From LMUY01 sp965199095 (GTDB taxonomy: Bacteria; Pseudomonadota; Alphaproteobacteria; Acetobacterales; Acetobacteraceae), in NCBI GenBank assembly GCA_965199095.1, contig CBDAQM010000006.1:248001-312000 (forward strand): DNA of 64,000 nt. The letters are read 5' to 3'. The notes under the pieces were generated by a model. The model did no database searches, had not been told where the DNA came from, and was given only the letters and a program-made list of their open reading frames with translations. Within the stretch, counting starts at the first letter, position 1. Every line of letters begins with the position of its first letter. Below are positions 34,479-45,496 of the stretch, piece by piece. The translations under genes were made by a program, and so were the position numbers.

Positions 34479-35282
34479 ATGGGTGGGTACGTTCACGGCT
34501 ACGACGGGCGAGAGGCGGCGCGGCTGGAAGACCAGGCCCGTACCCTGGAGGAGTTGTTGCACGGGGACACCGGGTTTCCGGACGGCAGCACGGTGCTGGA
34601 AGCGGGCTGCGGCACGGGCGCGCAGACAGTGGCGATCGCGCAGCGAAGCAAGGGCGCACGGATCATCGCCGTGGATGTCTCGGCTGCCTCGCTTGCCGAG
34701 GCGCGCACACGGGTTCTGGCGGCGGGCTTCGGCAATGTCGAGTTTCGGCAAGTGGACCTTCTTGCCTTGCCATTCGCGCCAGCTTTCGTTGATCACATTC
34801 TCCTTTGCTTTATTCTGGAACACCTGCCCGACCCCGCCGCAAGGCTTGCAGGCTTGCAACCGCTGCTCCGGCCAGGCGGCACGATTACCGTGATCGAGGG
34901 AGACCATGGTTCAACCTACTTCCATCCCGAGAGCGGAGCCGCGAACGCTGCCATCTCGTGCCAGGTGGAGTTGCAGCGCCGGGCAGGCGGCGACGCGATG
35001 ATCGGGCGCCGGCTCTATCCGCTGCTGACCGGAGCCGGCTTCGAGGCGGTGCGGGTTTCGCCACGCATGGTCTATGTGGACGCAAGCAAACCCGAACTGG
35101 TGGAAGGCTTTATCCGGCGAACCTTCACGGCGATGATTGAGGGTGTGCGAGAAAGCGCAGTCGCAGCAGGCCTCTCAACGCCGGACGACTTCGATGCCGG
35201 CATCTGCGCGCTGCATCGGACGACCAAACCTGATGGCGTGTTCTGTTACACGTTCTTCAAAGCCGTGGGACGAGCAGTGTGA
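34479..35282 (+). CDS. Class I SAM-dependent methyltransferase
   Basis: A 267-residue methyltransferase. SAM motif I is VLEAGCGTGAQTVAIAQ; the acidic end of strand 2 is IIAVDVSAASL, then QVDLLALPF, and motif post-II HILLCFILEHLPDPAARL. LLRPGGTITVIEGDHGST follows, as in UbiE/MenG-type enzymes. The substrate is unknown. It could be an O- or C-methyltransferase for a small molecule. The 151-bp gap after it (35283-35433) contains no convincing gene. Confidence 0.87.
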   Translation: MGGYVHGYDGREAARLEDQARTLEELLHGDTGFPDGSTVLEAGCGTGAQTVAIAQRSKGARIIAVDVSAASLAEARTRVLAAGFGNVEFRQVDLLALPFAPAFVDHILLCFILEHLPDPAARLAGLQPLLRPGGTITVIEGDHGSTYFHPESGAANAAISCQVELQRRAGGDAMIGRRLYPLLTGAGFEAVRVSPRMVYVDASKPELVEGFIRRTFTAMIEGVRESAVAAGLSTPDDFDAGICALHRTTKPDGVFCYTFFKAVGRAV

Positions 35283-35433
35283 CTATGTTCGGCAAGGTGT
35301 CCGCCGACTATTCGTTGAGCGGACAGCCCCCACGGGTCGTCGGCTTCAAGACGACAGGACTGTGGGGTGGCGTTGCGCGCCGAAAGCAAACATTCAACCA
35401 TGCCCCTACTCGCGAGGGAGATGGTTGCGACCG

Positions 35434-36201
35434 TCAATCCGCGGCGACGCCCACTGCGCCAATGCGCGCACGCACCGCGTCACCGAACGCAGCGAGGATG
35501 CTGCGGGACACCGCGTCCGACATCCAGTCATATTCCGGATGCCACTGCACGCCGACCGCGAAGCCCGGCGCCGTCGCAACCCGCACCGCCTCGACGGTGC
35601 CATCCGCCGCACTGCCCTCCACCACCAAGCCCGGCGCCAGCCGGTCCACGCCCTGGTTGTGCAGCGAGTTGATCGCGATCGTGGTGGCCCCGGCGATCCG
35701 GTGCAGCCAACTGCCGGGGACCACGCTCACGGCATGCGCCTTGCCGATCCGCACCCGGCTGCTCGGCTGCATGGGGGTGGAATGGTCCAACCGTCCTGGC
35801 AGATCCTGCAAGCGCTGATGCAGTGAGCCACCCAGCGCCACGTTCAGCTCCTGCATGCCGCGGCAGATCGCCAGCACCGGCATGCCCATGCGGATCGCGG
35901 CCCGGATCAACGGCAGGGTGACGCTATCGCGGGCCGGATCCTCCGGCGTGCCTTCGGCATGGGGCGGCCCGTCATACAGGCTGGGCTGAACGTTGGAGCG
36001 GCTTCCCGTCAGGATGATCCCGTCAAGCCGCGACAGGATGGTCGGGATGTCACAGGCCCTGTCATTGGCCGGCAACAGGACGGGGACGGCATTCACCACC
36101 TCCGCCGTCGCCCGGATATAGGTGTCCGACGCTGCATGGTTCGGCATGCCGAACGTGCCGAACAATTTCGTGCAGCAGGAAATGCCAACCAACGGCTTCA
36201 T
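35434..36201 (-). CDS. Class-I glutamine amidotransferase-like hydrolase (peptidase C26, PuuD family)
   Basis: A 255-residue enzyme of the gamma-glutamyl-GABA hydrolase type. Catalytic Cys in VLAICRGMQELNVALGG, His and Glu in VGVQWHPEYD; the N-terminal DGIILTGSRSNVQPSLY is also family-typical. It hydrolyses gamma-glutamyl amides in polyamine or related catabolism. No puu-like genes are nearby. It is 48 bp upstream of, and on the opposite end from, the lolA stop on the same strand. Confidence 0.88.
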   Translation of the reverse strand: MKPLVGISCCTKLFGTFGMPNHAASDTYIRATAEVVNAVPVLLPANDRACDIPTILSRLDGIILTGSRSNVQPSLYDGPPHAEGTPEDPARDSVTLPLIRAAIRMGMPVLAICRGMQELNVALGGSLHQRLQDLPGRLDHSTPMQPSSRVRIGKAHAVSVVPGSWLHRIAGATTIAINSLHNQGVDRLAPGLVVEGSAADGTVEAVRVATAPGFAVGVQWHPEYDWMSDAVSRSILAAFGDAVRARIGAVGVAAD

Positions 36202-36249
36202 ACCGTGATAATGGTCAATCTTTGCGACGATTTGAAGTCAATTCCGCCG

Positions 36250-36870
36250 CTACTGGTTGTTGTTGCCGAAAAATTTCGGGTCAATGAACACGAACAGCGA
36301 CTGATCGAACGTGCCGCCAAGCTGCACGTCGTAGAGGCTGATCCTGGTTTCCTGCCGCTGCGCGTCCACCACGGTCCAGGAGCGCAGCGTCAATGGGTTA
36401 TCGGCGAAGATCAGCGTGATGGAGCCCTCCGACGGCGTGGCCGTGCGGATCAGCGTCACCTGGAGCTGGCCTGGCAGCCGGCTGACCTGGGTGACCGTCA
36501 CGTCGCCCGACAGCTTCAAATTGTCCTGCAGCAGCAAGCCGACCGGCGTGCGGCCGAGCGGGATGTTGCTGGTCTGCTGCAACTGCGAGTCGTAGAAGGT
36601 GAGCAGGCCGTAGCCCGCCACCAACAGGAACGGCGCCGGCGCATCATACTGGAAGCGCATCCGGCCCGGCCGATCCAACCACGCCGTGCCGCCGCTGATC
36701 CCGCCATTCGGCGCGATCTGCTGGAACCGGGCCTTCAGCGTGTGGATGGCGTTCAGCGCCGCCTCCGCCCGCGCGATGTCGGCACGGTCCTGCGCGCTCA
36801 TCGCCGTTTGCGCCTGCGCGGCAAGGCCGGGCAGCAGGAGAGCGGCAGTGAGCAGTTCGCGGCGTTTCAT
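36250..36870 (-). CDS. lolA: Outer-membrane lipoprotein carrier protein LolA
   Basis: A 206-residue periplasmic chaperone that ferries lipoproteins from LolCDE to the outer membrane. Signal peptide: MKRRELLTAALLLPGLAAQA. The LolA pattern LNAIHTLKARFQQIAPNGG, GTAWLDRPGRMRFQYDAP and LLVAGYGLLTFYDSQLQQ is clear. It lies 58 bp after ntrX on the same strand. Confidence 0.92.
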   Translation of the reverse strand: MKRRELLTAALLLPGLAAQAQTAMSAQDRADIARAEAALNAIHTLKARFQQIAPNGGISGGTAWLDRPGRMRFQYDAPAPFLLVAGYGLLTFYDSQLQQTSNIPLGRTPVGLLLQDNLKLSGDVTVTQVSRLPGQLQVTLIRTATPSEGSITLIFADNPLTLRSWTVVDAQRQETRISLYDVQLGGTFDQSLFVFIDPKFFGNNNQ

Positions 36871-36928
36871 GCCGCGGATATGCGCCCAGCCACTCCCGGG
36901 GAAAAGCCCTCCAGGCCGGGGAAGAAAT

Positions 36929-38323
36929 TCAGGCCCCTTTGTCGTCCGAATTCACGCCAAGCTGCTTCAGCTTGCGGTGCAGCGCACTCCGCTCCATGCC
37001 GACGAAGCCGGCGGTCCGGCTGATATTGCCGCCGAAGCGCACGAGTTGCGCCTGAAGATACTGCGTCTCGAACAAGTCGCGCGCCTCGCGCAGCGGCAGC
37101 GCCATGATGTCGGCGGTGGGATCGAAGTTCAGCAAAGCCGGTGCGCCCTGCCCGATCTCCGGCGGCAGCATGTCGGCACGAATGGCATCGGCCGTCCCGC
37201 CGGGCGCCATGATCAGCAGCCAGTCCATGAGGTTGCGGAGTTGCCGCACATTGCCGGGCCAATCATAGGCCTGCAGCGCGGCCAGCGCGTCCGCCGACAG
37301 CTCCCGCGGCGACATGCCCGAACTCTCGGCGGAGCGGGTCATGAAATAGCGCGCGAGTTCCGGGATGTCCTCCCGCCGTTCCTTCAGGCTCGGCATGCGC
37401 AGCGGCACGACCGCCAGCCGGTAATACAAATCCTCCCGGAAGCGGCCGGCGGCAATTTCCGCCTGCAGGTCCTTGTTGGTGATGGCGAGCACGCGCACGT
37501 CCACCTTCACCCGGGCATTGCCGCCCATCCGCTCGAATGTCTGGTCTTGCAGGGCGCGGACGATCTTGCCCTGCGTCTCCAGCGGCATGTCCGACACTTC
37601 GTCCAGCAACAGGGTGCCGCCATGCGCCCGCTCCAGCACGCCGGCGCGGCGCGGCGACACCGTGGCGTCCGCGCCAGCCTCCACGCCGAACAACTCCTCC
37701 TCGAAGCGTCCGGGGGCCAGGGTCGCGCAGTTCAGCGCCACGAACGGCCCGTCCGCCCGGCGGGACCGGGCATGCACCATGCGTGCGGCCACTTCCTTGC
37801 CCGACCCGGCCGGACCATGGATCAGCACGCGGGAGCCGGTCGGGGCCACCCGCTCCACCCCTGCCCGCAATCCGGCGATGGCAGGGCTTTCGCCGGTCAG
37901 CACCGTTTCCGCGCCGATCCGCAGCCGCAGCTCCGCGTTCTCCCGCGCCAGGCGGGCCGCCTCCAATGCACGGCGGGCTTGGATCAGCAGGCGGTCGGAC
38001 TGGAACGGCTTCTCCAGGAAATCATAGGCGCCGTGCTGGATCGCGGTCACCGCCATCTCGATGGTGCCGTGGCCGGAGATCATGACCACGGGAACGTTCG
38101 GCTCCTCCACGTGGATGGCCTGGAGGATGCCCAGGCCGTCCAGCTTGGAGTTCTGCAGCCAGACGTCCAGGATCACCATTGCCGGCCGGCGGGCCCGGAA
38201 CGCGGACAAGGCGCCGTCGGAATCGCCGGCCATCCGGGTCTCGTAGCCTTCGTCTCGCAGAATCCCGTCGATCAGCAGGCGGATGTCAGGCTCGTCGTCG
38301 ACGATCAGTATCTCATGCGCCAT
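36929..38323 (-). CDS. ntrX: Nitrogen-assimilation response regulator NtrX
   Basis: A 464-residue three-domain regulator. The receiver has DDEPD, phospho-Asp in VILDVWLQNS and Lys in EKPF. The AAA+ domain has Walker A GPAGSGKE and Walker B LLLDEVSDMP. The GAFTGA sigma54-contact loop seen in NtrC is absent (ELFGVEAGADATVSPRRAG instead), which is usual for NtrX. The C-terminus has a Fis-type HTH, NISRTAGFVGMERSALHRKL. It lies 40 bp after ntrY and is its cognate regulator. Confidence 0.95.
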   Translation of the reverse strand: MAHEILIVDDEPDIRLLIDGILRDEGYETRMAGDSDGALSAFRARRPAMVILDVWLQNSKLDGLGILQAIHVEEPNVPVVMISGHGTIEMAVTAIQHGAYDFLEKPFQSDRLLIQARRALEAARLARENAELRLRIGAETVLTGESPAIAGLRAGVERVAPTGSRVLIHGPAGSGKEVAARMVHARSRRADGPFVALNCATLAPGRFEEELFGVEAGADATVSPRRAGVLERAHGGTLLLDEVSDMPLETQGKIVRALQDQTFERMGGNARVKVDVRVLAITNKDLQAEIAAGRFREDLYYRLAVVPLRMPSLKERREDIPELARYFMTRSAESSGMSPRELSADALAALQAYDWPGNVRQLRNLMDWLLIMAPGGTADAIRADMLPPEIGQGAPALLNFDPTADIMALPLREARDLFETQYLQAQLVRFGGNISRTAGFVGMERSALHRKLKQLGVNSDDKGA

Positions 38324-38363
38324 TCACAGGTCTCTATACGTAAACTCGTCTGCGCGAAACCGG

Positions 38364-40589
38364 TTAGGCTGGGACGATGCTCGTGGGCAAGATGAGACGG
38401 GCGACGGCGCCTGGTCCCTCAGCGCGGTCCTCCAGAAGCAGCCTGCCACCATGATCTTCCATGATCTTCTTCACAATGGCGAGGCCAAGGCCGGTTCCTT
38501 TCGGCTTATGAGTGACATACGGTTCGGTCAGCCGGTCGCGGTCGTCGGGCGGCAGGCCCACGCCATCGTCGCTGACCGATAGGGTCACGCTGTCGTGATC
38601 CTCGGTAGTCCAGACGACGATTGCGCCGGCCCCTTCCCCCTCGCCCCGCACCCGCATGGCCGTTGCGTCGGCCGCATTCATCAGCAGGTTGGTCAATGCC
38701 TGGGTGATCAGCCGGCGGTCACAGGGCGCCACGGGGCCGCGGTCGGGCAGGTTGATGGTCCAGGTGATCTCCGGATGGGCTTGCCGTTGCAGGACAAGGC
38801 TCTCGCGGGCAACCCGGCCGATATCCTCAGGCTTGATCACCGGCTGCGGCATGCGGGCGAACGCGCTGAATTCATCCACCATGCGGCCGATATCGCCGAC
38901 ATGGCGCACGATGGTGTCGGCGCATTGGGCGAACGTCACCGGGTCGGACTGGATCTCCTTGGTGAACCGTCGCTTCAAACGCTCTGCCGCAAGCTGGATC
39001 GGCGTCAGCGGATTCTTGATCTCGTGCGCGATGCGGCGGGCCACGTCCGACCAGGCCGCCTTGCGCTGGGCGGCCAGCAACTCGGTCACGTCGTCGAAGG
39101 TCACGACGAAGCCGTCGATGCCCTCGCCTTTCATCTCCGTCCCGATACGAAGCAGCAGCGTGCGGCGATTGGACGGCGGTCCCACCTGGACTTCCGCGGT
39201 GCGGGCCCGCTCGGGCGCCGCCTGCACCTCCTGCAACAGGGCCGCGAACTCCGGCACGACATGGGCCAGCGGCAACCCGCTGGCGGCCATCAGGTCGGCG
39301 CCCATCAGCTCGCTGGCCGCGCGGTTCGGCAGGTCCACCCGGCCCTCCCGGTCCAGGCCGATCACCCCGGCAGACACGCCCGCCAGCACGGTTTCGGTGA
39401 AGCGGCGCCGCTCGTCGATCTGAGCATAAGCGTCCATCAGTTCGGAGCGTTGGGCGTTGAGCTGGCCGGTCATGCGGTTGAAGGCGCGCGACAGCCCTGC
39501 CACCTCGTCGTCGCTTTGGACCTCCGGCACCCGTACTGACAAATCGCCAGCCCGCACCCGCTCCGCCGCGTGGATCAGCCGCCCCACCGGCCGGGCGATC
39601 TGGTTGGCCAGCACCAGCCCGGTCAGCACCGCCGCGAACAGCACGAGCAAGGCGACCAGGGCGAAGATAAGGACGAAGGTGACCTGCAGCTTGGTCCGGT
39701 TCTCATCCAGCCGGTGGTATTCCGACACCAGCCGCTCCGTCCGCTGGGCCGCTGCAATGATCTGCGTGTCGACCGGGCGGTCCACCATCAGCATCAACTC
39801 GGGCGTGGAGCCCAGCTTCACCACGGCGCGGACATGGTTGTCGTTGCCACCACCGATCACAGCCACCTCGCCGCGCCGGGCGGGCTCGATCTCCTCATCG
39901 GTCGGCAACTCGACGAAATTGCCGCTCAATACCCCGGAGGAGACAATGATCTCATGCGTGTAGGGGTCGTAGATGACAGCCTGGATCAGGCCGTGGAAGG
40001 TGGTTTCCTCGTCCAGCACCTGCTGGAACAACTCCGGCCGGTTCGCCAGGAAGGCGCCGGCCCGGTTGAGCGTGATGGCAACGCCGAGGGCGTCGGCCTT
40101 GATGTTGTTGCGATGTTCCTCCAGCGAAGACTTGGCTGAGGCGAGGCTGGCGTCGAGGGCGGATCGGATGCGGTCGTCGAACCAGGATTGGATGCCCAGG
40201 TTGAAGAACGCCGCCGCGAACACCGCCACCACGATGGCGGGCGTTACGGCCACCACGCCGAACATCAGCACCAGCCGGACATGCAGCCGCGACCCGGCGG
40301 AGCCGCGCCGCCGCTCCACCCAGACGCGCGTCACGCGGCCCGCCACCACCGCGCCCAGCAGCAGCAGCACGGCCGCGCTGGCCAGGACGGAGACGAACGC
40401 CACGTTCGGCCGCAGCGTGATCGGGGCGCCGTCCGACAGCAGCACGAAGGTCGCGATGGCCAGCAGCAGCGCCACCGCAGCCAGCACCAGCGTCATCACC
40501 TTGCCGAGCAGGATGTCCATCAGCCGCCCGGTGCGGGACCGCCCCGGCGGCGGCGGTTGCAGCGACAGGAGGGAGGGGGACGTATCCAT
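38364..40589 (-). CDS. ntrY: Nitrogen-sensing histidine kinase NtrY
   Basis: A 741-residue membrane kinase. There are two N-terminal hydrophobic segments, a third around VRLVLMFGVVAVTPAIVVAV, an extracytoplasmic region, a fourth segment (VTFVLIFALVALLVLFAAVL), HAMP (IARPVGRLIHAAERVRAGDL), PAS, the H-box RRIAHEIKNPLTPIQLAAER, and a HATPase with NLLMNAADAT and GLGLAIVKKIMEDHGG. Start is ATG 40589, 6 bp after the ntrC stop. It responds to nitrogen or redox state and phosphorylates NtrX. Confidence 0.95.
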   Translation of the reverse strand: MDTSPSLLSLQPPPPGRSRTGRLMDILLGKVMTLVLAAVALLLAIATFVLLSDGAPITLRPNVAFVSVLASAAVLLLLGAVVAGRVTRVWVERRRGSAGSRLHVRLVLMFGVVAVTPAIVVAVFAAAFFNLGIQSWFDDRIRSALDASLASAKSSLEEHRNNIKADALGVAITLNRAGAFLANRPELFQQVLDEETTFHGLIQAVIYDPYTHEIIVSSGVLSGNFVELPTDEEIEPARRGEVAVIGGGNDNHVRAVVKLGSTPELMLMVDRPVDTQIIAAAQRTERLVSEYHRLDENRTKLQVTFVLIFALVALLVLFAAVLTGLVLANQIARPVGRLIHAAERVRAGDLSVRVPEVQSDDEVAGLSRAFNRMTGQLNAQRSELMDAYAQIDERRRFTETVLAGVSAGVIGLDREGRVDLPNRAASELMGADLMAASGLPLAHVVPEFAALLQEVQAAPERARTAEVQVGPPSNRRTLLLRIGTEMKGEGIDGFVVTFDDVTELLAAQRKAAWSDVARRIAHEIKNPLTPIQLAAERLKRRFTKEIQSDPVTFAQCADTIVRHVGDIGRMVDEFSAFARMPQPVIKPEDIGRVARESLVLQRQAHPEITWTINLPDRGPVAPCDRRLITQALTNLLMNAADATAMRVRGEGEGAGAIVVWTTEDHDSVTLSVSDDGVGLPPDDRDRLTEPYVTHKPKGTGLGLAIVKKIMEDHGGRLLLEDRAEGPGAVARLILPTSIVPA

Positions 40590-40595
40590 GCGGGG

Positions 40596-42041
<1,446 letters not shown>

Positions 42042-42102
42042 GCATTTCCTTGAAAAACAGCGTGCTGGTCCAAACCGCGGAAAAGGACTGCCATCCTTTG
42101 GC

Positions 42103-43245
42103 CTACTCTGCGTCGACGTCTTCGCTGATCACCGGCAGGTGGAGGGCAAACTCGGTCCGGCCCGGCACGCTGTCCACTTCGATCAGGCCGCCATGATCGG
42201 CCACGAGCTTGGCCACCAACGCAAGGCCCAGGCCACTGCCCGCCGGCTTGGACGTCACGAACGGTTCGAACAAATGCGGCCGGATGTCCTCGGAGATGCC
42301 GGGCCCGTTATCCCGCACCGTCACGACAAGCGGCAAGTGCACCCGCTGGGTCGAGCCCGGCACGGCCAGACGGACGCCGTGGCGGTAGGCGGTCGTCAGC
42401 GTGATCTCCCCTTCCTCATCGGCATGCGTGATCGATTCCGCGGCGTTCTTGACCAGGTTCAGCAGCACTTGGACCAACTGGTCCCGGTTGGCATAGACCG
42501 GCGGCAGCGACGGATCGTAGGATTCGTGAAATTTGATATGCGCCGCGAACCCGGTCTGCGCCAGGCGGCGCACATGCTCCAGCACACGGTGAATATTGAC
42601 CGCGCGCCGCTCGATCGGTTTCTCGCCGAACGCCTCCATCCGATCCACCAGCCCCCGGATGCGGTCGGCCTCGTCCCGGATCAGCACCGTCAGCTCCCGG
42701 TCCGCCTCGGTCACGCTGCCCTCCAGCAACTGCGCGGCGCCGCGGATGCCAGAGAGCGGGTTCTTCACCTCGTGCGCCAGGATCGCCGCCATGCCGCTGA
42801 CCGACCGGGCGGCGGAGCGGAACACCGTCTGCCGGTCCAGCGCCCGCGCGCCAGACCCGTCCTGCAGCGTCAAAACGACGCTGCCCGGTTCCTCCGTCAG
42901 CATCGTCGCGTGCACGGTGATAGCCTGTTTGTGCAGCCGCGGGCTTTCCAGCGACAGGTCATGGTCCGCGATGGTGATGCCCTGCTGCCGGACCTGGCGC
43001 AGCAGCGCGAAGAGCGGGTGTTCGGCCGGCAGCAGGTCGACCAAGCCGAGATGCGACAATTGCTGCATCGACAGCCCCAGGAACTGCTCCGCCGCATGGT
43101 TCGCGAAGCGGAAGCGGTTCTCCACGTCCAGCAGGACGACGGGCACCGGCAGCGCCCCCAGCATGGCCGCCGCGTCGATCTCCGGCGGTTTCTGCGGGGT
43201 CTTGCCGATGATGCGCAGGCCACTGCGGGCGACGATGCCGATCAC
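42103..43245 (-). CDS. ntrB: Nitrogen-sensing histidine kinase NtrB
   Basis: A 380-residue soluble kinase with an N-terminal PAS domain (LPVPVVLLDVENRFRFANHA), the H-box AAILAHEVKNPLSGIRGAAQ, the N-box VQVLLNLVKNAAESI, and GSGLGLALVAKLVADHGG. It is a PII-controlled kinase/phosphatase for NtrC. GTG 43245 overlaps the dus stop by 4 bp (GTGA), so the two are coupled. Sequence further upstream in the frame is shadow. Confidence 0.96.
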   Translation of the reverse strand: MIGIVARSGLRIIGKTPQKPPEIDAAAMLGALPVPVVLLDVENRFRFANHAAEQFLGLSMQQLSHLGLVDLLPAEHPLFALLRQVRQQGITIADHDLSLESPRLHKQAITVHATMLTEEPGSVVLTLQDGSGARALDRQTVFRSAARSVSGMAAILAHEVKNPLSGIRGAAQLLEGSVTEADRELTVLIRDEADRIRGLVDRMEAFGEKPIERRAVNIHRVLEHVRRLAQTGFAAHIKFHESYDPSLPPVYANRDQLVQVLLNLVKNAAESITHADEEGEITLTTAYRHGVRLAVPGSTQRVHLPLVVTVRDNGPGISEDIRPHLFEPFVTSKPAGSGLGLALVAKLVADHGGLIEVDSVPGRTEFALHLPVISEDVDAE

Positions 43246-44267
43246 GCGGCAAGGGCCTCCGGCGCCTGCATGCGCCGGTCGTAGAACGCGTCGATCAGGC
43301 CACGCACGGAGGCCACGTCGTCGCACCGCATCACCGCCGCACGGAACTCCGCCGAGCCATGCAGGCCACGAGAATACCAGGCCACATGCTTGCGCCCCAG
43401 CCGCAAGCCGGGCTGGATGCCAAAATGCTCGAGCATCGCCTCGTAATGCTCGAGCAGGATGGCTTTTTGGGCCGCCAACGCCGGGTCCGGCAGGCGGCTG
43501 CCATCGCGCAGGAAGGCGGCCACCTGCGCCGGAAACCAGGGCCGGCCGTAGCAGCCACGACCAACCATCACGCCATCCGCCCCGGACCGCGCCATGGCGA
43601 GCGCCGCATCATCGACCGAGTTGATGTCGCCATTGGCGATCACCGGGATGCCCACCGCCGCCTTCACGGTCGCGATGAAGTCCCAGTCCGCCGATCCCGT
43701 ATAGAATTGCTGCCGGGTGCGGCCGTGCACGGTCACCATCGTGATGCCGCTCGCCTCGGCGATCTGCGCCAGCCGGGGCGCGTTCAGGCTGGCATGATCC
43801 CAGCCCATCCGCATCTTGAGCGTGACCGGCACCGGCACCGCGCGGACGGTCGCCTCGAGGATACGGGCGGCGCCCACCTCGTCCCGCATCAGGGCGGACC
43901 CGGCGCTTTGGCCCACCGCGACCTTCTTGACCGGGCAGCCGAAATTGATGTCGATCAGATTGGCGCCCCTTGCCTCCGCGATCCGCGCCGCTTCCGCCAT
44001 GGCGGAGGGATCGCATCCCGCGAGCTGGATGGCATTCGGCCCGGCGCCGTCCACGCTGGCCATGCGCATCGTCGCCTGATTCTCGCGCACCATCGCCCAG
44101 GACGCGATCATCTCCGACACCACCATTCCCGTGCCAAGACGCTTGGCCAGCCGGCGGAACGGCAGGTCCGTCACCCCCGACATCGGGGCCAGGATCACCG
44201 GCGTGTCGAGGGTGACTGCGCGCGGACCATGTCCGAGCGTGAGTGCTTGAAGAGGACTGCCCAGCAT
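43242..44267 (-). CDS. dusB: tRNA-dihydrouridine synthase (NifR3/DusB)
   Basis: A 341-residue FMN-dependent enzyme that reduces uridines in the tRNA D-loop. Markers are VILAPMSGVTDLPFR, the catalytic Cys C111 in DINFGCPVKKV, VTLKMRMGWDH, MVTVHGRTRQQFYTG and IANGDINSVDDA, then GADGVMVGRGCYGRPW. As in most alphaproteobacteria it heads the ntrBC operon (nifR3). It is divergent from ispDF, with 89 bp between starts. Confidence 0.95.
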   Translation of the reverse strand: MLGSPLQALTLGHGPRAVTLDTPVILAPMSGVTDLPFRRLAKRLGTGMVVSEMIASWAMVRENQATMRMASVDGAGPNAIQLAGCDPSAMAEAARIAEARGANLIDINFGCPVKKVAVGQSAGSALMRDEVGAARILEATVRAVPVPVTLKMRMGWDHASLNAPRLAQIAEASGITMVTVHGRTRQQFYTGSADWDFIATVKAAVGIPVIANGDINSVDDAALAMARSGADGVMVGRGCYGRPWFPAQVAAFLRDGSRLPDPALAAQKAILLEHYEAMLEHFGIQPGLRLGRKHVAWYSRGLHGSAEFRAAVMRCDDVASVRGLIDAFYDRRMQAPEALAA

Positions 44268-44356
44268 TTAAGCAAATTAACCGCCTGGAGGCGGCATAGC
44301 AATCAGGCGATCCCACTGCATTGACGGGATGGCGGGCTCCGCGCATTGCTCCGCCC

Positions 44357-45487
44357 ATGCGAATTGCCGCCATACTGGTCGCCGCGGGGACCGGCAGCCG
44401 CTTCGGCGGCGACACGCCGAAGCAATTCATCACCATCGCCGGCAAGGCCGTGATCCGCCATGCGGCGGAGGCGCTGCTGTCCCACGTATCGGTGCTGCAA
44501 CCCGTGGGCGACGCGGATGCCATCGCCAAGGCGCTGGACGGCCTGCCGGTGCTACCGGCGGTCGCGGGCGGCGACACGCGGCAGGGCAGCGTCAATGCCG
44601 GGCTGCACGCGCTGGTGCCGCACGCGCCGGACGTGGTGCTGGTGCACGACGCGGCCCGGCCGTTCCTGCCGCCCACGACGATCCCGGCGCTGCTGGCGGC
44701 GCTGCGCAGCCATGACGGCGCAATCCCGGCGGTCCCGGTCGCCGACACGCTGAAGCGCGTGCAATCCGGCCGCATCGTCGGCACCGTGCCGCGCGACGGC
44801 CTGTTCCGGGCGCAGACCCCGCAGGCTTTCCGCTACCACCTGCTCCGCGCCCTGCACGCCACCGGGGAGAGCGGAGTGACCGACGACGCGGCCCTGCTGG
44901 AATCCGCCGGGCACCCGGTGGCGATCGTTCCCGGCGCGGACGACAACATCAAGCTGACCTACCCGGAGGATGTCGTGCGGCTAGAACGCGCCTTGGCTCC
45001 CGGCTTGCTGCCGCGCACCGGCACCGGCTTCGACGTGCATGCCATGGCGGCAGGCCGTCCCCTGGTGCTGTGCGGCGTCACCGTGCCGCATGAATGGGGC
45101 CTGGCCGGGCATTCGGACGCCGATGTCGGCATCCACGCGCTGTGCGACGCCATCTACGGTGCGCTGGCGGAGGGTGATATCGGCCGCCACTTCCCGCCCA
45201 GCGAGGCGGAGTGGAAGGACGCGGACAGCGCCCGCTTCCTGCGCCACGCGGCGGAACGGATCGCGGCGCGCGGCGGCATGCTGGCCAACGCGGACGTCAC
45301 GCTGATCTGCGAGCGCCCGAAGATCACGCCGCATGCCCCGGCCATGATGGCGCGACTGGCGTCCCTGCTGGGCGTTGACGAAGGCCGGGTTTCCGTGAAG
45401 GCGACCACGACGGAGCGGCTCGGCTTCACCGGCCGCGGCGAAGGCATCGCGGCGCAGGCGGTGGCGACGATCCTGTTGCCGGCCTAG
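44357..45487 (+). CDS. ispDF: Bifunctional MEP-pathway enzyme IspD-IspF
   Basis: A 376-residue fusion. Residues about 1-215 are IspD (CDP-methylerythritol synthesis): ILVAAGTGSRFGGDTPKQF, VLVHDAARPF, RAQTPQAFRY. Residues about 217-376 are IspF (methylerythritol cyclodiphosphate synthase): GTGFDVHAM with metal ligands D226/H228, GHSDADVGIHALCDAIYG, KATTTERLGFTGRGEGIAA. The fusion is typical of alphaproteobacteria. It skips the IspE step of the isoprenoid pathway, which must be encoded elsewhere. Confidence 0.97.
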   Translation: MRIAAILVAAGTGSRFGGDTPKQFITIAGKAVIRHAAEALLSHVSVLQPVGDADAIAKALDGLPVLPAVAGGDTRQGSVNAGLHALVPHAPDVVLVHDAARPFLPPTTIPALLAALRSHDGAIPAVPVADTLKRVQSGRIVGTVPRDGLFRAQTPQAFRYHLLRALHATGESGVTDDAALLESAGHPVAIVPGADDNIKLTYPEDVVRLERALAPGLLPRTGTGFDVHAMAAGRPLVLCGVTVPHEWGLAGHSDADVGIHALCDAIYGALAEGDIGRHFPPSEAEWKDADSARFLRHAAERIAARGGMLANADVTLICERPKITPHAPAMMARLASLLGVDEGRVSVKATTTERLGFTGRGEGIAAQAVATILLPA

Positions 45488-45496
45488 CCTGCGCGC

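Noticed and set aside
35283..35433. A possible gene remnant between the methyltransferase and the C26 hydrolase.
   Set aside because: Short frames exist, but none has recognisable sequence, a ribosome site or a repeat boundary.
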